From Winogradskyella psychrotolerans (GTDB taxonomy: Bacteria; Bacteroidota; Bacteroidia; Flavobacteriales; Flavobacteriaceae), in NCBI RefSeq assembly GCF_018860545.1, contig NZ_JAHKPN010000011.1, positions 124,001-188,000 of the forward strand: 64,000 nt of DNA. Direction: 5' to 3'. This document shows, one piece after another, positions 24,622-34,372 of this stretch; position 1 is the stretch's first letter; each line of letters opens with the position of its first letter. The notes under the pieces are model-generated. The model was not told the origin of the DNA and ran no database searches. It saw nothing but the letters and a program-made list of their open reading frames with translations. The translations under genes were made by a program, and so were the position numbers.

Positions 24622-25458
24622 ATGAATATAAATTGCAAAGGACATTTAATCAATTTATCCACACCAAAAGTGATGGGAATACTGAATGTTACACCAGATT
24701 CATTTTATGATGGTGGCCAATATAAAAATGCATCTGAGATACTAACAAAAGTTGAAACCATGCTCACCGATGGAGCTACTTTTATTGATATTGGCGGCTA
24801 TAGTTCTCGACCAAATGCTGAGAATGTTAGTGAAACTGAAGAATTAAACCGTGTTATTCCAATAATTAAATTAATCTTGAAGCATTTTCCACATGCTTTA
24901 ATCTCTATTGACACCTTCAGAAGTGAAGTTGCAAAGCAAAGTGTTGAAGCAGGAGCTGCATTAGTCAATGATATTTCTGCAGGAAAGCTAGATGAGAACA
25001 TGCTTTCTACCGTTGGAACATTAGCTGTGCCATACATTATGATGCATATGAAAGGGAATCCGAAAACTATGCAACAGCAAACGCAATATGATGATTTAAC
25101 TAAAGAGGTGATTGCCTATTTTGCAGAACATATTGCAGCAGCTCACCACGAAAAAATTAATGATATTATTGTCGACCCTGGGTTTGGATTTGCAAAAACC
25201 GTTGAACAAAACTTTGAATTATTGAATCAATTAGAATTGCTTCAATTGACCGACAAACCTATTTTAGCCGGAGTTTCAAGGAAATCTATGATTTACAAAA
25301 CGCTAAATTTAACTTCTGAAGATGCCCTAAACGGAACAACTGCATTACACATGGTGGCTTTACAAAAAGGTGCTAAAATTTTACGGGTTCACGACGTTAA
25401 GGAAGCTATAGAATGTGTAACACTTTATAATCAGCTAAAGAGTTCACCTAAGACCTAA
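24622..25458 (+). CDS. folP: Dihydropteroate synthase
   Basis: It joins p-aminobenzoate to dihydropterin pyrophosphate in folate synthesis. The 278 residues carry both PROSITE-type signatures: VMGILNVTPDSFYDGG (about 14-30) and DIGGYSSRP (about 57-65). There is also the SIDTFRSEVA strand, LVNDISAG, MHMKGNP, DPGFGFAKT and AGVSRKSM. It is the target of sulfonamides. The N-terminus at 24622 is standard. Confidence 0.96.
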   Translation: MNINCKGHLINLSTPKVMGILNVTPDSFYDGGQYKNASEILTKVETMLTDGATFIDIGGYSSRPNAENVSETEELNRVIPIIKLILKHFPHALISIDTFRSEVAKQSVEAGAALVNDISAGKLDENMLSTVGTLAVPYIMMHMKGNPKTMQQQTQYDDLTKEVIAYFAEHIAAAHHEKINDIIVDPGFGFAKTVEQNFELLNQLELLQLTDKPILAGVSRKSMIYKTLNLTSEDALNGTTALHMVALQKGAKILRVHDVKEAIECVTLYNQLKSSPKT

Positions 25459-25534
25459 GACTTAGCAGGATTCCAAAACCTTGCAGTTCTATACTATAAA
25501 ATAAAAAACAAAGAATATTAAATTACAACACAGA

Positions 25535-26215
25535 ATGCGCTACATCTATTTACTAATTATTCTATCCCTATTTAGTTGCAACAACGAACGCACTTTACTC
25601 CTTCCTGAAATTCAAAATGCAGAAATCACAGAAGTCTTAGACGTATCACCAGCTTATATCTTTTATGATGAGACACAACCCGACTCCACCTTATTAAATC
25701 GAAAGAATTTGATCATCACCACCAATTGGTTAGTGAATGTAGATAAACGCTTAACGTTAGAACAGGCGATTCCTCATATTAAATTTCTACAAGACAAAAA
25801 GCGAAATGCAGAAATGCATAAAAATGAAGATGCTAAGAATTATTTTACTTGTAATGATACGAGTATTGGTAATTTGGGGTTTTTGGAGTTTACTGAAATC
25901 AACTATGCTAAAAAAGATACGAGTAATTATTGGGTAGGAAAAAATAATATTTATAAAAACAACTATCTTGAAATACATTTTACAGATGACAAAAATGCCT
26001 TCATTGAAGGTATAGTTAACAATCAAATTCAACCACAGTTGAAATTTACATATCTGTTGAAAACGATTAGTCAAATAGTAAAAGAGGATTCAGTTACGTT
26101 AGTTTGTAACTATAATGAAGAATTAAAATTCGAGGATTATATTTCTATAAAATCAAAATTATCAAAAATTAAATCAGATAAAGTCAAAATAGATAATATC
26201 GAATTCATTTATTAA
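25535..26215 (+). CDS. Lipoprotein of unknown function
   Basis: The 226-residue product has a lipobox ending at C15 (LLIILSLFSC), so it should be an anchored lipoprotein. The mature part is charged and mixed alpha/beta, with no domain I recognise. It contains two cysteines in total beyond the lipobox at most, so no disulfide-rich fold. It lies between folP and dacA on the same strand, 76 bp after folP and 113 bp before dacA, with an intergenic repeat after it. Its base composition is like its neighbours. Confidence 0.7.
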   Translation: MRYIYLLIILSLFSCNNERTLLLPEIQNAEITEVLDVSPAYIFYDETQPDSTLLNRKNLIITTNWLVNVDKRLTLEQAIPHIKFLQDKKRNAEMHKNEDAKNYFTCNDTSIGNLGFLEFTEINYAKKDTSNYWVGKNNIYKNNYLEIHFTDDKNAFIEGIVNNQIQPQLKFTYLLKTISQIVKEDSVTLVCNYNEELKFEDYISIKSKLSKIKSDKVKIDNIEFIY

Positions 26216-26220
26216 ATTGG

Positions 26221-26252
26221 AGACCTGCTAGGTTTTAAAAACCTGCTAGGTC
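26221..26252. repeat. Intergenic near-palindrome containing a direct 10-mer repeat
   Basis: The unit ACCTGCTAGG occurs twice within 32 bp around an AT core. The outer parts are complementary (GACCT/AGGTC and GGTTTT/AAAACC) with a three-base mismatch in each arm. This looks like a REP-type mobile hairpin between the lipoprotein gene and dacA. Confidence 0.45.
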
Positions 26253-26328
26253 TGAAATTTATGATTATAGCTGTGTATTTTCTTCGCTACTAAACATAAA
26301 TTCTTAAATTAGCAGAAACACCAACCTT

Positions 26329-27111
26329 TTGGAAAACTTACAACTTTGGGATTTTAGATTTATAGACTTTGTGGATGTCTTCCTTGTGGCTATCCTACTC
26401 TATTATATCTACAAACTTGTAAAAGGTACGGTTGCCATCAATATTTTCATTGGTATTTTAATCATTTATTTTGCTTGGCGATTAACGGACTACCTCAATA
26501 TGCACATGCTTTACAGCATTTTTGATGGCTTTATGAAAGTTGGAATTATAGCGCTTATTGTTGTCTTCCAACCTGAAATTAGAAAATTTCTTTTAATGGT
26601 GGGCTCCACTAATATTGGTGGTAAACGCGATCTTTTTAAAAACTTTAAGTTCCTTAAAAACGACGATCAAACCACAACAGATGTTGATGCAATAATCAAT
26701 GCTTGTAATAAAATGGGAGCTTCAAACACCGGAGCTTTGATTGTCATGGAGCGTAATAACAACTTAGACTTTCTCACCAATACAGGAGATGAGATGAACA
26801 TTTTAGTATCTCAGCCTATTATAGAAAGTATCTTTTTCAAAAATAGCCCACTACACGATGGTGCTATTATTATTGACAATAATGTAGTAAAAGCAACACG
26901 TGTCATTCTTCCTGTGAATAACGAAAAAAACATTCCAGAGCGTTTTGGCTTACGTCATAGAGCAGCTATTGGAATTACTGAAAAAACAGATGCTTTAGCC
27001 CTTTGTGTGAGTGAAGAAACCGGACAGATTTCTTATATCAAAAATGGTGAATTCGAAATGTTTAAAAATACGGACGAGCTTAGAGATAAAATTAAACACG
27101 ATTTAGGCTAG
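26329..27111 (+). CDS. dacA: Diadenylate cyclase, CdaA/DacA type
   Basis: It makes cyclic di-AMP from two ATP at the membrane. The 260-residue product has three N-terminal helices (about 14-30, 35-52, 67-82) and a DAC domain (about 115-235) with the DGA motif at 177-179 and RHRAA at 209-213. It starts with TTG at 26329; no ATG allows the complete first helix, and the N-terminal FRFIDFVDVFLVAILLYY fits the family. Its stop TAG shares its last base with the GTG start of the next gene. Partner regulator CdaR is not adjacent. Confidence 0.94.
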   Translation: MENLQLWDFRFIDFVDVFLVAILLYYIYKLVKGTVAINIFIGILIIYFAWRLTDYLNMHMLYSIFDGFMKVGIIALIVVFQPEIRKFLLMVGSTNIGGKRDLFKNFKFLKNDDQTTTDVDAIINACNKMGASNTGALIVMERNNNLDFLTNTGDEMNILVSQPIIESIFFKNSPLHDGAIIIDNNVVKATRVILPVNNEKNIPERFGLRHRAAIGITEKTDALALCVSEETGQISYIKNGEFEMFKNTDELRDKIKHDLG

Positions 27112-27905
27112 TGAATTGTAAAAATTGCAATAATACACTTAAAGTAACGCAAAAATTTTGTGATGAGTGTGGCGCGAAAATTATTCAGAATCGACTACAA
27201 CCAAAAGTACTGGCTCAACAAGTAAATGAACAGTTTATTTCTATTGATAATAAATTTCTTCGCACATTTATTGATCTTTTTAGACAACCTGACACTGTAA
27301 TTATTGGCTATATCAATGGGACACGAAAAAAGTATATTGACGTCCTGCAGTATTTTGCAATTTCCCTGACTTTAGCTGGTATACAAGTGTTTTTACTTAC
27401 TACTTTTTTTAAAGAAGCACTAGAGTTTACTCCTGATTTTATTAAAACCATGGAGAACATGCCAGATCAAGACGTTAATCCAATGGCAGGTTATAATCCG
27501 GACTTCTTCACAAAATATCAAGGTTTATTATATATATTAGGTGTTCCAGTATCCGCTTTGGCGACTTGGCTTGTGTATTATATTTTTGGAAACAAACGCT
27601 TTAATTTCACTGAACACCTGGTCTTAAACCTATATTATTCAGCTCAAATTATCATAATTACAGCTGTATTTAGCATATTGTTCTTAGTCACGGGTATGAA
27701 TTACCTCATCGTATCCTCGCTTCTTGGATTACCAACATTCATCTATTTGGGGTACGTCTTAAAAAAAATATTTAAAGAAGATTTCCTGAATACATTGGCT
27801 AAATTTTTAATTGTAATGTTTTTTTATTTCGTGCTCTACGGCATTATAGTTATGATAATATTTTTAGTGCTTTTTTTAAGTGGTAATTTAAATATTTATA
27901 AATGA
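27111..27905 (+). CDS. DUF3667 zinc-ribbon membrane protein, copy 1
   Basis: The 264-residue product starts at GTG, overlapping the dacA stop by one base, so it is translationally coupled to the cyclase. Residues 1-25 form a zinc ribbon with C3, C6, C17 and C20 (MNCKNCNNTL...FCDECGAK). A conserved cytoplasmic segment (FLRTFIDLFRQPDTVIIGYINGTRKKYID) leads into about five helices (85-105, 140-160, 175-200, 203-225, 235-258). Function of DUF3667 is unknown. Coupling to dacA raises the idea of a membrane partner or effector for c-di-AMP; this is inference. Confidence 0.85.
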   Translation: MNCKNCNNTLKVTQKFCDECGAKIIQNRLQPKVLAQQVNEQFISIDNKFLRTFIDLFRQPDTVIIGYINGTRKKYIDVLQYFAISLTLAGIQVFLLTTFFKEALEFTPDFIKTMENMPDQDVNPMAGYNPDFFTKYQGLLYILGVPVSALATWLVYYIFGNKRFNFTEHLVLNLYYSAQIIIITAVFSILFLVTGMNYLIVSSLLGLPTFIYLGYVLKKIFKEDFLNTLAKFLIVMFFYFVLYGIIVMIIFLVLFLSGNLNIYK

Positions 27906-28729
27906 ATTGTAAAAACTGCTATACACCACTCGAAGAATTAGATGATTACTGCAAAAGCTGTGGTGGTAAAGTGATTAGAAATCGGTTGACATTTAGAAAT
28001 CTTTTTGAACATATCAGTGAAACATTTTTCAATTATGATAATAAGTTATTACAAACTTTTATTCAACTTTTTAAACAACCTGAAGACGTCATCGGTGGTT
28101 ATATAAATGGTACACGAAAAAAACACGTCAATGTTATCAGCTATTTTGCATTAGCCATAACCATCTCTGGCTTTTACCTTATAATAGTTAAAAAATATTT
28201 TCCTGAATCAATGGATTTTTCCCAATTAGCTTACCCTGGCCAAGAAGAATTTCAGAAAAAGAACATGTCATTTATTGAAGAGTATCAATCCATATTAATG
28301 ATGCTTTATGTGCCTTTATATGCTTTAATGGCTCGAATTACATTTTTCAATATCAAAAAATACAATTATACCGAGTTGCTTGTAGTTTTCATGTATATAC
28401 AGGCACAACTTTCAATTGCGAGTGCCATAGTGGTAATTTCTTTAGGATTATTGGGCATAAGCTCAAGTATCGTAGGAATTCTAATGATACCTTTAATGAT
28501 TATCTACTCAGCTTATGTTCTTAAACGTCTATTAGAACTTAGCGTTTCTGATATCCTAATAAGAACATTATTGTTTTTTGTTGTATTAGGAATAACTATG
28601 GTTTTTATAACGATAATTATGATAATTACCATGTACTTTTCAGGTGATTTGAAAGACATGTTTGGGCCAGCCTTTGAAGCTGGCAAAAAAATGGGAGAAG
28701 AAGCTTCTAAAGCAAGGTCAGCAAACTAA
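27902..28729 (+). CDS. DUF3667 zinc-ribbon membrane protein, copy 2
   Basis: This 275-residue paralog of the preceding protein shares its layout: zinc ribbon with C3, C6, C17 and C20 (MNCKNCYTPL...YCKSCGGK), the same QLFKQPEDVIGGYINGTRKKHVN segment, and about five helices. It overlaps copy 1 by ATGA (27902-27905). The C-terminal tail is short and charged (GEEASKARSAN). It is a tandem duplication that has diverged in its membrane part. Its stop overlaps the stop of the convergent ABC exporter by 4 bp, with no terminator between. Confidence 0.85.
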   Translation: MNCKNCYTPLEELDDYCKSCGGKVIRNRLTFRNLFEHISETFFNYDNKLLQTFIQLFKQPEDVIGGYINGTRKKHVNVISYFALAITISGFYLIIVKKYFPESMDFSQLAYPGQEEFQKKNMSFIEEYQSILMMLYVPLYALMARITFFNIKKYNYTELLVVFMYIQAQLSIASAIVVISLGLLGISSSIVGILMIPLMIIYSAYVLKRLLELSVSDILIRTLLFFVVLGITMVFITIIMIITMYFSGDLKDMFGPAFEAGKKMGEEASKARSAN

Positions 28730-30492
28730 GCCACTTCAACCTTTAAAAACTGAACCTCATAAAGGTTTTTGTAGTAACCACCTTTTTGTTTTAAAAGTGA
28801 TTGATGCGTGCCAATTTCCACTATTTGACCATTATCCATTACAATAATCTTATCAGCTTGCTGTATCGTTGCTAATCGGTGTGCAATCACAATTGAAGTT
28901 CTACCTTCTGTTATTTTATCGGTTGCATCTTGAATAAGCTGTTCAGAATGTGAATCTACAGAAGAGGTCGCTTCATCTAAAATTAAAATACTTGGATTGG
29001 TAACGTACGCTCTTAAAAATGAAATTAATTGACGCTGACCAGAAGACAACATCACTCCGCGTTCTTTCACATTATAATGATAACCATTGGGAAGACTAGA
29101 AATAAAATCGTGAATTCCGATGGCCTTTGCTGCGTTTACCACATCAGCCTCTGTGATATTTTCATTATTTAACGTAATGTTATTCAATATGGTATCTGCA
29201 AATAAAAACACATCTTGAAGTACAACAGCTATCTGACTTCTAAGTGAACTCAAAGTCATATCCTTTATATCTATATTATCAACTGTTATAGTTCCTGAAT
29301 TGATATCATAAAAACGATTTAATAAATTAATGATGGTAGATTTCCCAGCTCCTGTTGCACCAACAATAGCAACCGTCTCACCTGCTTTTACGTTAAAGGA
29401 AATACCTTTTAAAACTTCTTCATCTTTAATATATGAAAACCGTACGTCTTCAAAAGAAATGGCACCCTTAAAATGATTGGCTTCAATAGTACCAGAATCA
29501 TCAATATTAGAGGTTGTATCTAACACTTTAAAAACCCGATCTGCCGCGACCATTCCCATTTGAAGCGTATTAAATTTGTTCGCAATCTGATTTAAAGGTC
29601 TAAACAACATAGGAATAAACATGGTAAAGGCTATTAAGTCACCTAAAGTGGCCGTTTGCCCTATAACGGTATTTAATCCACCATACCAAATCACAGCTCC
29701 CATGGTTAATGATGAAATAAAATCTGCTATCGGAAAGAAAATTGAATTGTACCAAACCGTCTTTAACCAACCTCTTTTATGACGCTCGTTAATAGCTTTA
29801 AACTTTTTATATTCGGTATCTTCACGGGTAAACAGCTGCAATATTTTCATACCGGTCACACGTTCTTGAACAAATGAATTGAGATTAGACACCTCTGTAC
29901 GTACATCTTCAAAGGCACGTTTCATATACTTTTGAAAAATATTAGTCGCAAATAAGACAAAAGGCAGGGTGATAATAACGATAAGGCTTAACTTCCAGTT
30001 CATGTAAAACATAAATCCTGCCACGACCACCATTTTTAGAACGTCACTAAATATCATAAAAAGACCTTGACCAAATATATCTGCAATTCGCTCCATGTCC
30101 GTGACTGCTCTTGTTATTAAGATACCAACCGAAGATTTATCAAAATAGGTCATTTTAAATTTAAGCATATGCTTAAATAGTTTAATCCTAATATCTTTAA
30201 CCACGGATTGCCCTAACCAACTGGCATAATAAATAAAGAGTAATTGTGAAACGACTTCTAAAATCAATAAGGCTAGCATTATAACCATATAGATTACAAA
30301 GCCATTATATTCCTTATTTGCAATTTTAACATCTATAGCCTCTTTTAAAACATAGGGCCTAAAGGCACCAAATAATGCTAGGCCAATAACACACACTAAT
30401 GAAATTACAAAAACTGCACGATACGGTTTAATGTAATTTAGTAATCGTGAGAATAACGATACATCAAATATTTTTTTTCCTTTTTCTGCCAT
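28726..30492 (-). CDS. ABC exporter, fused membrane and ATPase domains (MsbA-like)
   Basis: The 588-residue half-transporter has a six-helix type I exporter domain (about 20-315). Its ATPase domain (about 340-585) has Walker A GATGAGKST, Q loop VLQDVFLF, signature LSSGQRQ, Walker B ILILDEATSSVD and switch histidine IAHRLAT. Such proteins work as homodimers or heterodimers exporting lipids, peptides or drugs; the cargo is not evident. It is transcribed with truA immediately upstream (51 bp). Confidence 0.92.
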   Translation of the reverse strand: MAEKGKKIFDVSLFSRLLNYIKPYRAVFVISLVCVIGLALFGAFRPYVLKEAIDVKIANKEYNGFVIYMVIMLALLILEVVSQLLFIYYASWLGQSVVKDIRIKLFKHMLKFKMTYFDKSSVGILITRAVTDMERIADIFGQGLFMIFSDVLKMVVVAGFMFYMNWKLSLIVIITLPFVLFATNIFQKYMKRAFEDVRTEVSNLNSFVQERVTGMKILQLFTREDTEYKKFKAINERHKRGWLKTVWYNSIFFPIADFISSLTMGAVIWYGGLNTVIGQTATLGDLIAFTMFIPMLFRPLNQIANKFNTLQMGMVAADRVFKVLDTTSNIDDSGTIEANHFKGAISFEDVRFSYIKDEEVLKGISFNVKAGETVAIVGATGAGKSTIINLLNRFYDINSGTITVDNIDIKDMTLSSLRSQIAVVLQDVFLFADTILNNITLNNENITEADVVNAAKAIGIHDFISSLPNGYHYNVKERGVMLSSGQRQLISFLRAYVTNPSILILDEATSSVDSHSEQLIQDATDKITEGRTSIVIAHRLATIQQADKIIVMDNGQIVEIGTHQSLLKQKGGYYKNLYEVQFLKVEVA

Positions 30493-30543
30493 CTTATGCC
30501 GATCTCGTTTCGGTATCTGCTTTCCGCAATAACGAAAATCTCA

Positions 30544-31290
30544 TTAATTAATTTTTATATTTTCAGGATATACTATTTTCACTAAATATAAGCCATGTGC
30601 AGGCACTGAAAACCCAGCCTCGCTTCTGTTTTTTGATGCTATAACGGTATGCAATTCTTCAACCTTCATTTTTCCTAAACCAATATTTATCATCGTACCA
30701 ACAATAGCTCTTACCATATTTCTCAAAAAACGATCTGCTGTAATTGTAAAAACGAGTTGGTCTTTATGTTGTGTCCAAAATGCTTCTTTAATATCACAAT
30801 TGTACGTCTTTACATCGGTATTCGTTTTAGAAAAGCACTGAAAATCTTTATACTGAAATAATAATTGACAAGCTTCGTTCATTTTTTCTACATCCAATGG
30901 CATTTGCATCTGGTATGCAAAATCGTAATCAAATACATTTTTAGACGTCGATACTTTATAATTGTAAGTTCTACTTGTAGCGTAAAATCTAGCATGCATT
31001 TCAGGCTTGACTTCAAAAACCGAACTAATAGCGATATCTTTCGGTAAAAAAGAATTCAATTTATAAACAATATCTATAGACTTAAAATCCCCTTCGTAAT
31101 CAAAATGCGCAAACATTTGTGATGCATGCACACCAGTATCCGTTCTGCCAGCTCCCATTATAGAAATTTCAGTCTTCAAAATGGTAGAAAGCGCATTTTC
31201 TAATACTTCTTGTACAGAAATAGCGTTTGGTTGATTTTGCCAACCATGATATGCTTTACCATTATATGATAACTCTAAAAAATATCTCAA
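30544..31290 (-). CDS. truA: tRNA pseudouridine(38-40) synthase TruA
   Basis: The 248-residue enzyme isomerises uridines in the anticodon arm. The catalytic motif GAGRTDTGVHA is present with D51. Further family blocks include YNGKAYHGWQNQP, the RFYATSRTYNYKV segment and FLRNMVRAIVGTMINIG. Confidence 0.95.
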   Translation of the reverse strand: MRYFLELSYNGKAYHGWQNQPNAISVQEVLENALSTILKTEISIMGAGRTDTGVHASQMFAHFDYEGDFKSIDIVYKLNSFLPKDIAISSVFEVKPEMHARFYATSRTYNYKVSTSKNVFDYDFAYQMQMPLDVEKMNEACQLLFQYKDFQCFSKTNTDVKTYNCDIKEAFWTQHKDQLVFTITADRFLRNMVRAIVGTMINIGLGKMKVEELHTVIASKNRSEAGFSVPAHGLYLVKIVYPENIKIN

Positions 31291-31320
31291 AAGATTACAT
31301 TATTTTTGCTTCAGAAGCTA

Positions 31321-31328
31321 CAAAGATA
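31321..31328 (-). promoter_or_regulatory. -7 box TATCTTTG for truA
   Basis: TAnnTTTG on the minus strand, 30 bp before the truA start; the -33 side is unclear. Confidence 0.35.
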
Positions 31329-31417
31329 GCGGTTTTAATTCCTAAAAAAATCCTAAAATATAAAGTTATAGTTTTCTTGTTTCTCAGAAAGAAATATTGA
31401 AACTAGTTCAGCATAAA

Positions 31418-31912
31418 ATGAAAAAAATACTCCTTTTATCAGACACTCATAGTTACATCGATGATGCCATTCTCAAACACGTAAAGCAAGCTGATGAAGT
31501 TTGGCATGCAGGCGACATTGGTGATTTGGAAGTCACTGACCAAATTAAAAAACTAAAACCATTACGCGCTGTACACGGAAATATTGATGATGCTAAAGCA
31601 CGTACCGAGTTCCCATTGCACAACCGGTTTATGTGTGAAAATGTAGATGTATGGATCACTCATATTGGTGGTTATCCGCCAAAATACAACAGTAATGTTC
31701 GTGAAGCATTAGTTGCTAATCCTCCAAAATTATTTATCACAGGACATTCACACATTCTAAAAGTAATGCCAGATAAAAAATTAAATCTATTGCATATGAA
31801 TCCCGGGGCAGCAGGCAAACATGGGTTTCATAACGTGCGAACAATGTTAAGGTTTAAAATTGATGGAGCTAATATTACAGATTTAGAGGTTATTGAATTT
31901 GAAAAACGATAA
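31418..31912 (+). CDS. Metallophosphoesterase, YfcE/MJ0936 type
   Basis: The 164-residue cytoplasmic phosphodiesterase carries all metal-binding blocks of the calcineurin-like fold: LLSDTHSY, HAGDIGD, VHGNID, THIGGYPPK and ITGHSHI. I start at 31418 (MKKILLLSDTHS); the longer TTG reading adds 7 residues. The natural substrate of these small enzymes is usually not known. Confidence 0.92.
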   Translation: MKKILLLSDTHSYIDDAILKHVKQADEVWHAGDIGDLEVTDQIKKLKPLRAVHGNIDDAKARTEFPLHNRFMCENVDVWITHIGGYPPKYNSNVREALVANPPKLFITGHSHILKVMPDKKLNLLHMNPGAAGKHGFHNVRTMLRFKIDGANITDLEVIEFEKR

Positions 31913-31918
31913 ACAAAA

Positions 31919-31948
31919 AAAAACCCAAACGGCAGCGTTTGGGTTTTT
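31919..31948. terminator. Terminator after the phosphodiesterase gene
   Basis: A 13-bp perfect stem (31919-31931 with 31936-31948, loop GCAG) with A and T flanks. It also serves the convergent DUF4293 gene. Confidence 0.85.
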
Positions 31949-31975
31949 CACACTAATACTACTAAGATTTTAGGT

Positions 31976-32386
31976 CTATCGTAATCGATCTACAGATTTT
32001 ACGAGATCTTCATCCTTTTTTATAGCCTTGTTAGCCAAGACTAAACACACAATAGAAAAAATAGGAAGAAAAATCCCAATACCTTTCTCAGAAACGTTAA
32101 TTTCTCCAGATAAGTTTAGCGACTGATATACAAAGATTCCTAGTAAAATAAAGTTTAATACTATATTGAGTCGTCCCAAAACAAATTGAGACTTCCTGTC
32201 TTTAAATCTAAATATTGATGCCAAAGATAATAAAGCTGAGCCTAAAAACATACCTAAATACAAATAATCATTTAAGGCATATATCTTAACTCCGTTATTG
32301 TCTGTCCACAAATGAAACACAAATATTAAACCCGCTGAAATTACAGCAGCTAAAAATAAATATAAGGTTTGAATGCGTTGAATCAT
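31976..32386 (-). CDS. DUF4293 membrane protein
   Basis: The 136-residue protein has four helices (about 5-25, 42-60, 73-92, 103-122) and begins MIQRIQTLYLFLAAVISA, the typical start of this Bacteroidota-specific family. It sits divergent to rho, its usual neighbour. Function unknown. Confidence 0.88.
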   Translation of the reverse strand: MIQRIQTLYLFLAAVISAGLIFVFHLWTDNNGVKIYALNDYLYLGMFLGSALLSLASIFRFKDRKSQFVLGRLNIVLNFILLGIFVYQSLNLSGEINVSEKGIGIFLPIFSIVCLVLANKAIKKDEDLVKSVDRLR

Positions 32387-32408
32387 ATCTTTTACTCTAA
32401 AAGGAATG

Positions 32409-32416
32409 CAAAATTA
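32409..32416 (-). promoter_or_regulatory. -7 box TAATTTTG for the DUF4293 gene
   Basis: TAnnTTTG on the minus strand, 22 bp before the start. The remaining gap to rho (about 185 bp) has no resolved rho promoter. Confidence 0.35.
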
Positions 32417-32602
32417 GGAGTTTATTTTTTAAAAAGATAGAAATTATTTTAAAATAAAATTGTATTATTGCAATAGAAAGAAGTAACACACTGAATTGCA
32501 TCCTTCTAATCTTCCAAATTAATCTCACTTTTTTTCTTTTTATTTCATTTAGAAAATATTGAATTAATAATATCAAAATTATAATACATATACAACATAC
32601 GA

Positions 32603-34291
32603 ATGTTTGAAATTTCTCAGTTAAAAGCTAAAAAACTCCCTGAACTTCAGGAAATAGCGAAACAACTAAACGTACCTAAATACCGTACACAAAAAAAACT
32701 AGACTTGGTTTATCAAATTTTAGATTACCAAGCCGCAAACCCTAGTGCTGTTAAAGACAATGTTGCAACAGAATCACCTTCAGCACCAAAGAAGCAGGAC
32801 AGCAAACCTCAACAAAAACGTGCAAGGATCTCTAAAAAACCGAAAGAAAATATAGAGCAAAAATCTTTAGAGCTTACAGACAAACCTGAAGACGTTAAAG
32901 CAAAACCTCAAGCCCAGAAGAAACCTAGTCCTCGAAAAACTACAGAGCGCAAGCCGCAAGAAACTAAAGCCAAAGAGGATAAAACCAATACAGACAAGTC
33001 TAACAATAAACCTCAAGAACAAAAGAAACCTAATCCTCGTAAAGACGACAAAAGACGTCCACAAAACAACGATAATAGGCAGTCGCGTTCTAAAGATGGT
33101 AACTCTCACAATAATAATTCAAAAAATAACGGAAATAGAGATAGCAGAAATCGCTACCGTGAGCCCGATTTTGAATTTGATGCCATTATTGAAAGTGAAG
33201 GTGTTTTAGACATTATGCAAGATGGTTATGGATTTTTAAGGTCATCGGATTACAATTACCTATCCTCTCCTGATGATATTTATGTATCACAATCTCAAAT
33301 TAGATTATTCGGATTAAAAGTTGGTGATACTGTTTTAGGAAATGTACGTCCACCAAAAGAAGGTGAAAAATATTTCCCATTAATTAAGGTTAGTAAAATT
33401 AATGGCCAATTACCTAATGTGGTAAGAGATCGCGTTGCTTTTGAGCATTTAACTCCTTTATTCCCACAAGAGAAATTTAATATTGCCGAAAAGCAAGCTA
33501 CAATTTCGACGCGAATTATGGATTTGTTTGCACCAATTGGTAAAGGACAACGTGGTATGATTGTATCACAACCAAAAACAGGTAAAACCATGTTACTTAA
33601 GGATGTTGCCAATGCCATTGCTGCGAATCATCCTGAGGTATATCAAATGATTTTACTTATTGATGAACGTCCTGAAGAAGTTACAGACATGCAACGTAAT
33701 GTGCGTGGTGAAGTTATTGCTTCTACGTTCGATAAAGAAGCACATGAGCATGTGAAAATTGCCAATATTGTATTAGAAAAAGCAAAACGTTTGGTCGAAT
33801 GTGGCCATGATGTAGTGATTCTTTTAGATTCAATTACGCGTTTAGCAAGAGCATATAACTCGGTACAGCCAGCATCTGGAAAGATTCTTTCTGGTGGTGT
33901 TGATGCCAATGCTTTACATAAACCAAAACGTTTCTTTGGTGCAGCTCGTAACATTGAAAATGGTGGATCGCTTACTATTATTGCGACAGCATTAACAGAA
34001 ACGGGTTCTAAAATGGACGAAGTTATCTTTGAAGAATTTAAAGGAACTGGTAACATGGAATTACAATTAGATCGTAAGATTTCTAACCGTCGTATTTTCC
34101 CAGCTATCGATTTAACATCATCTAGCACAAGGCGTGATGATATTTTATTAGATGCGACTACAATACAAAGAATGTGGGTAATGCGTAAATATCTAGCAGA
34201 TATGAATCCAGTGGAAGCAATGGAATTCATTAACGACCGTTTTAAACAAACGCGTAACAACGAAGAATTTTTGATTTCTATGAATGGTTAA
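32603..34291 (+). CDS. rho: Transcription termination factor Rho with disordered insert
   Basis: This hexameric RNA helicase ends transcription. The 562 residues comprise an N-terminal Rho_N helical domain (1-45, [18 protein letters not shown]) and a 135-residue Lys/Pro/Gln/Asn-rich low-complexity region (about 50-190). An RNA-binding cold-shock domain follows (about 198-275, [14 protein letters not shown]). The ATPase core (about 290-555) has Walker A QPKTGKT, Walker [16 protein letters not shown], and the Q and R loops ([19 protein letters not shown]). E. coli Rho has 419 residues, so the extra length is the disordered insert, a known feature of Bacteroidota. Confidence 0.97.
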   Translation: MFEISQLKAKKLPELQEIAKQLNVPKYRTQKKLDLVYQILDYQAANPSAVKDNVATESPSAPKKQDSKPQQKRARISKKPKENIEQKSLELTDKPEDVKAKPQAQKKPSPRKTTERKPQETKAKEDKTNTDKSNNKPQEQKKPNPRKDDKRRPQNNDNRQSRSKDGNSHNNNSKNNGNRDSRNRYREPDFEFDAIIESEGVLDIMQDGYGFLRSSDYNYLSSPDDIYVSQSQIRLFGLKVGDTVLGNVRPPKEGEKYFPLIKVSKINGQLPNVVRDRVAFEHLTPLFPQEKFNIAEKQATISTRIMDLFAPIGKGQRGMIVSQPKTGKTMLLKDVANAIAANHPEVYQMILLIDERPEEVTDMQRNVRGEVIASTFDKEAHEHVKIANIVLEKAKRLVECGHDVVILLDSITRLARAYNSVQPASGKILSGGVDANALHKPKRFFGAARNIENGGSLTIIATALTETGSKMDEVIFEEFKGTGNMELQLDRKISNRRIFPAIDLTSSSTRRDDILLDATTIQRMWVMRKYLADMNPVEAMEFINDRFKQTRNNEEFLISMNG

Positions 34292-34314
34292 ACCATTTTA
34301 AAATGTATTATAAT

Positions 34315-34349
34315 AAAAAAGACCTTGAATTATTATCAAGGTCTTTTTT
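34315..34349. terminator. Terminator after rho
   Basis: A 14-bp perfect stem (34315-34328 with 34336-34349) with long A and T flanks; it also serves the convergent methyltransferase gene. Confidence 0.85.
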
Positions 34350-34372
34350 TTTATGTCTGATTTCTAATAGAA

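Noticed and set aside
33643..34260. 205-codon open frame antisense to rho
   Set aside because: It mirrors the conserved rho ATPase core, has no family features or start context, and arises from biased codon use on the coding strand.
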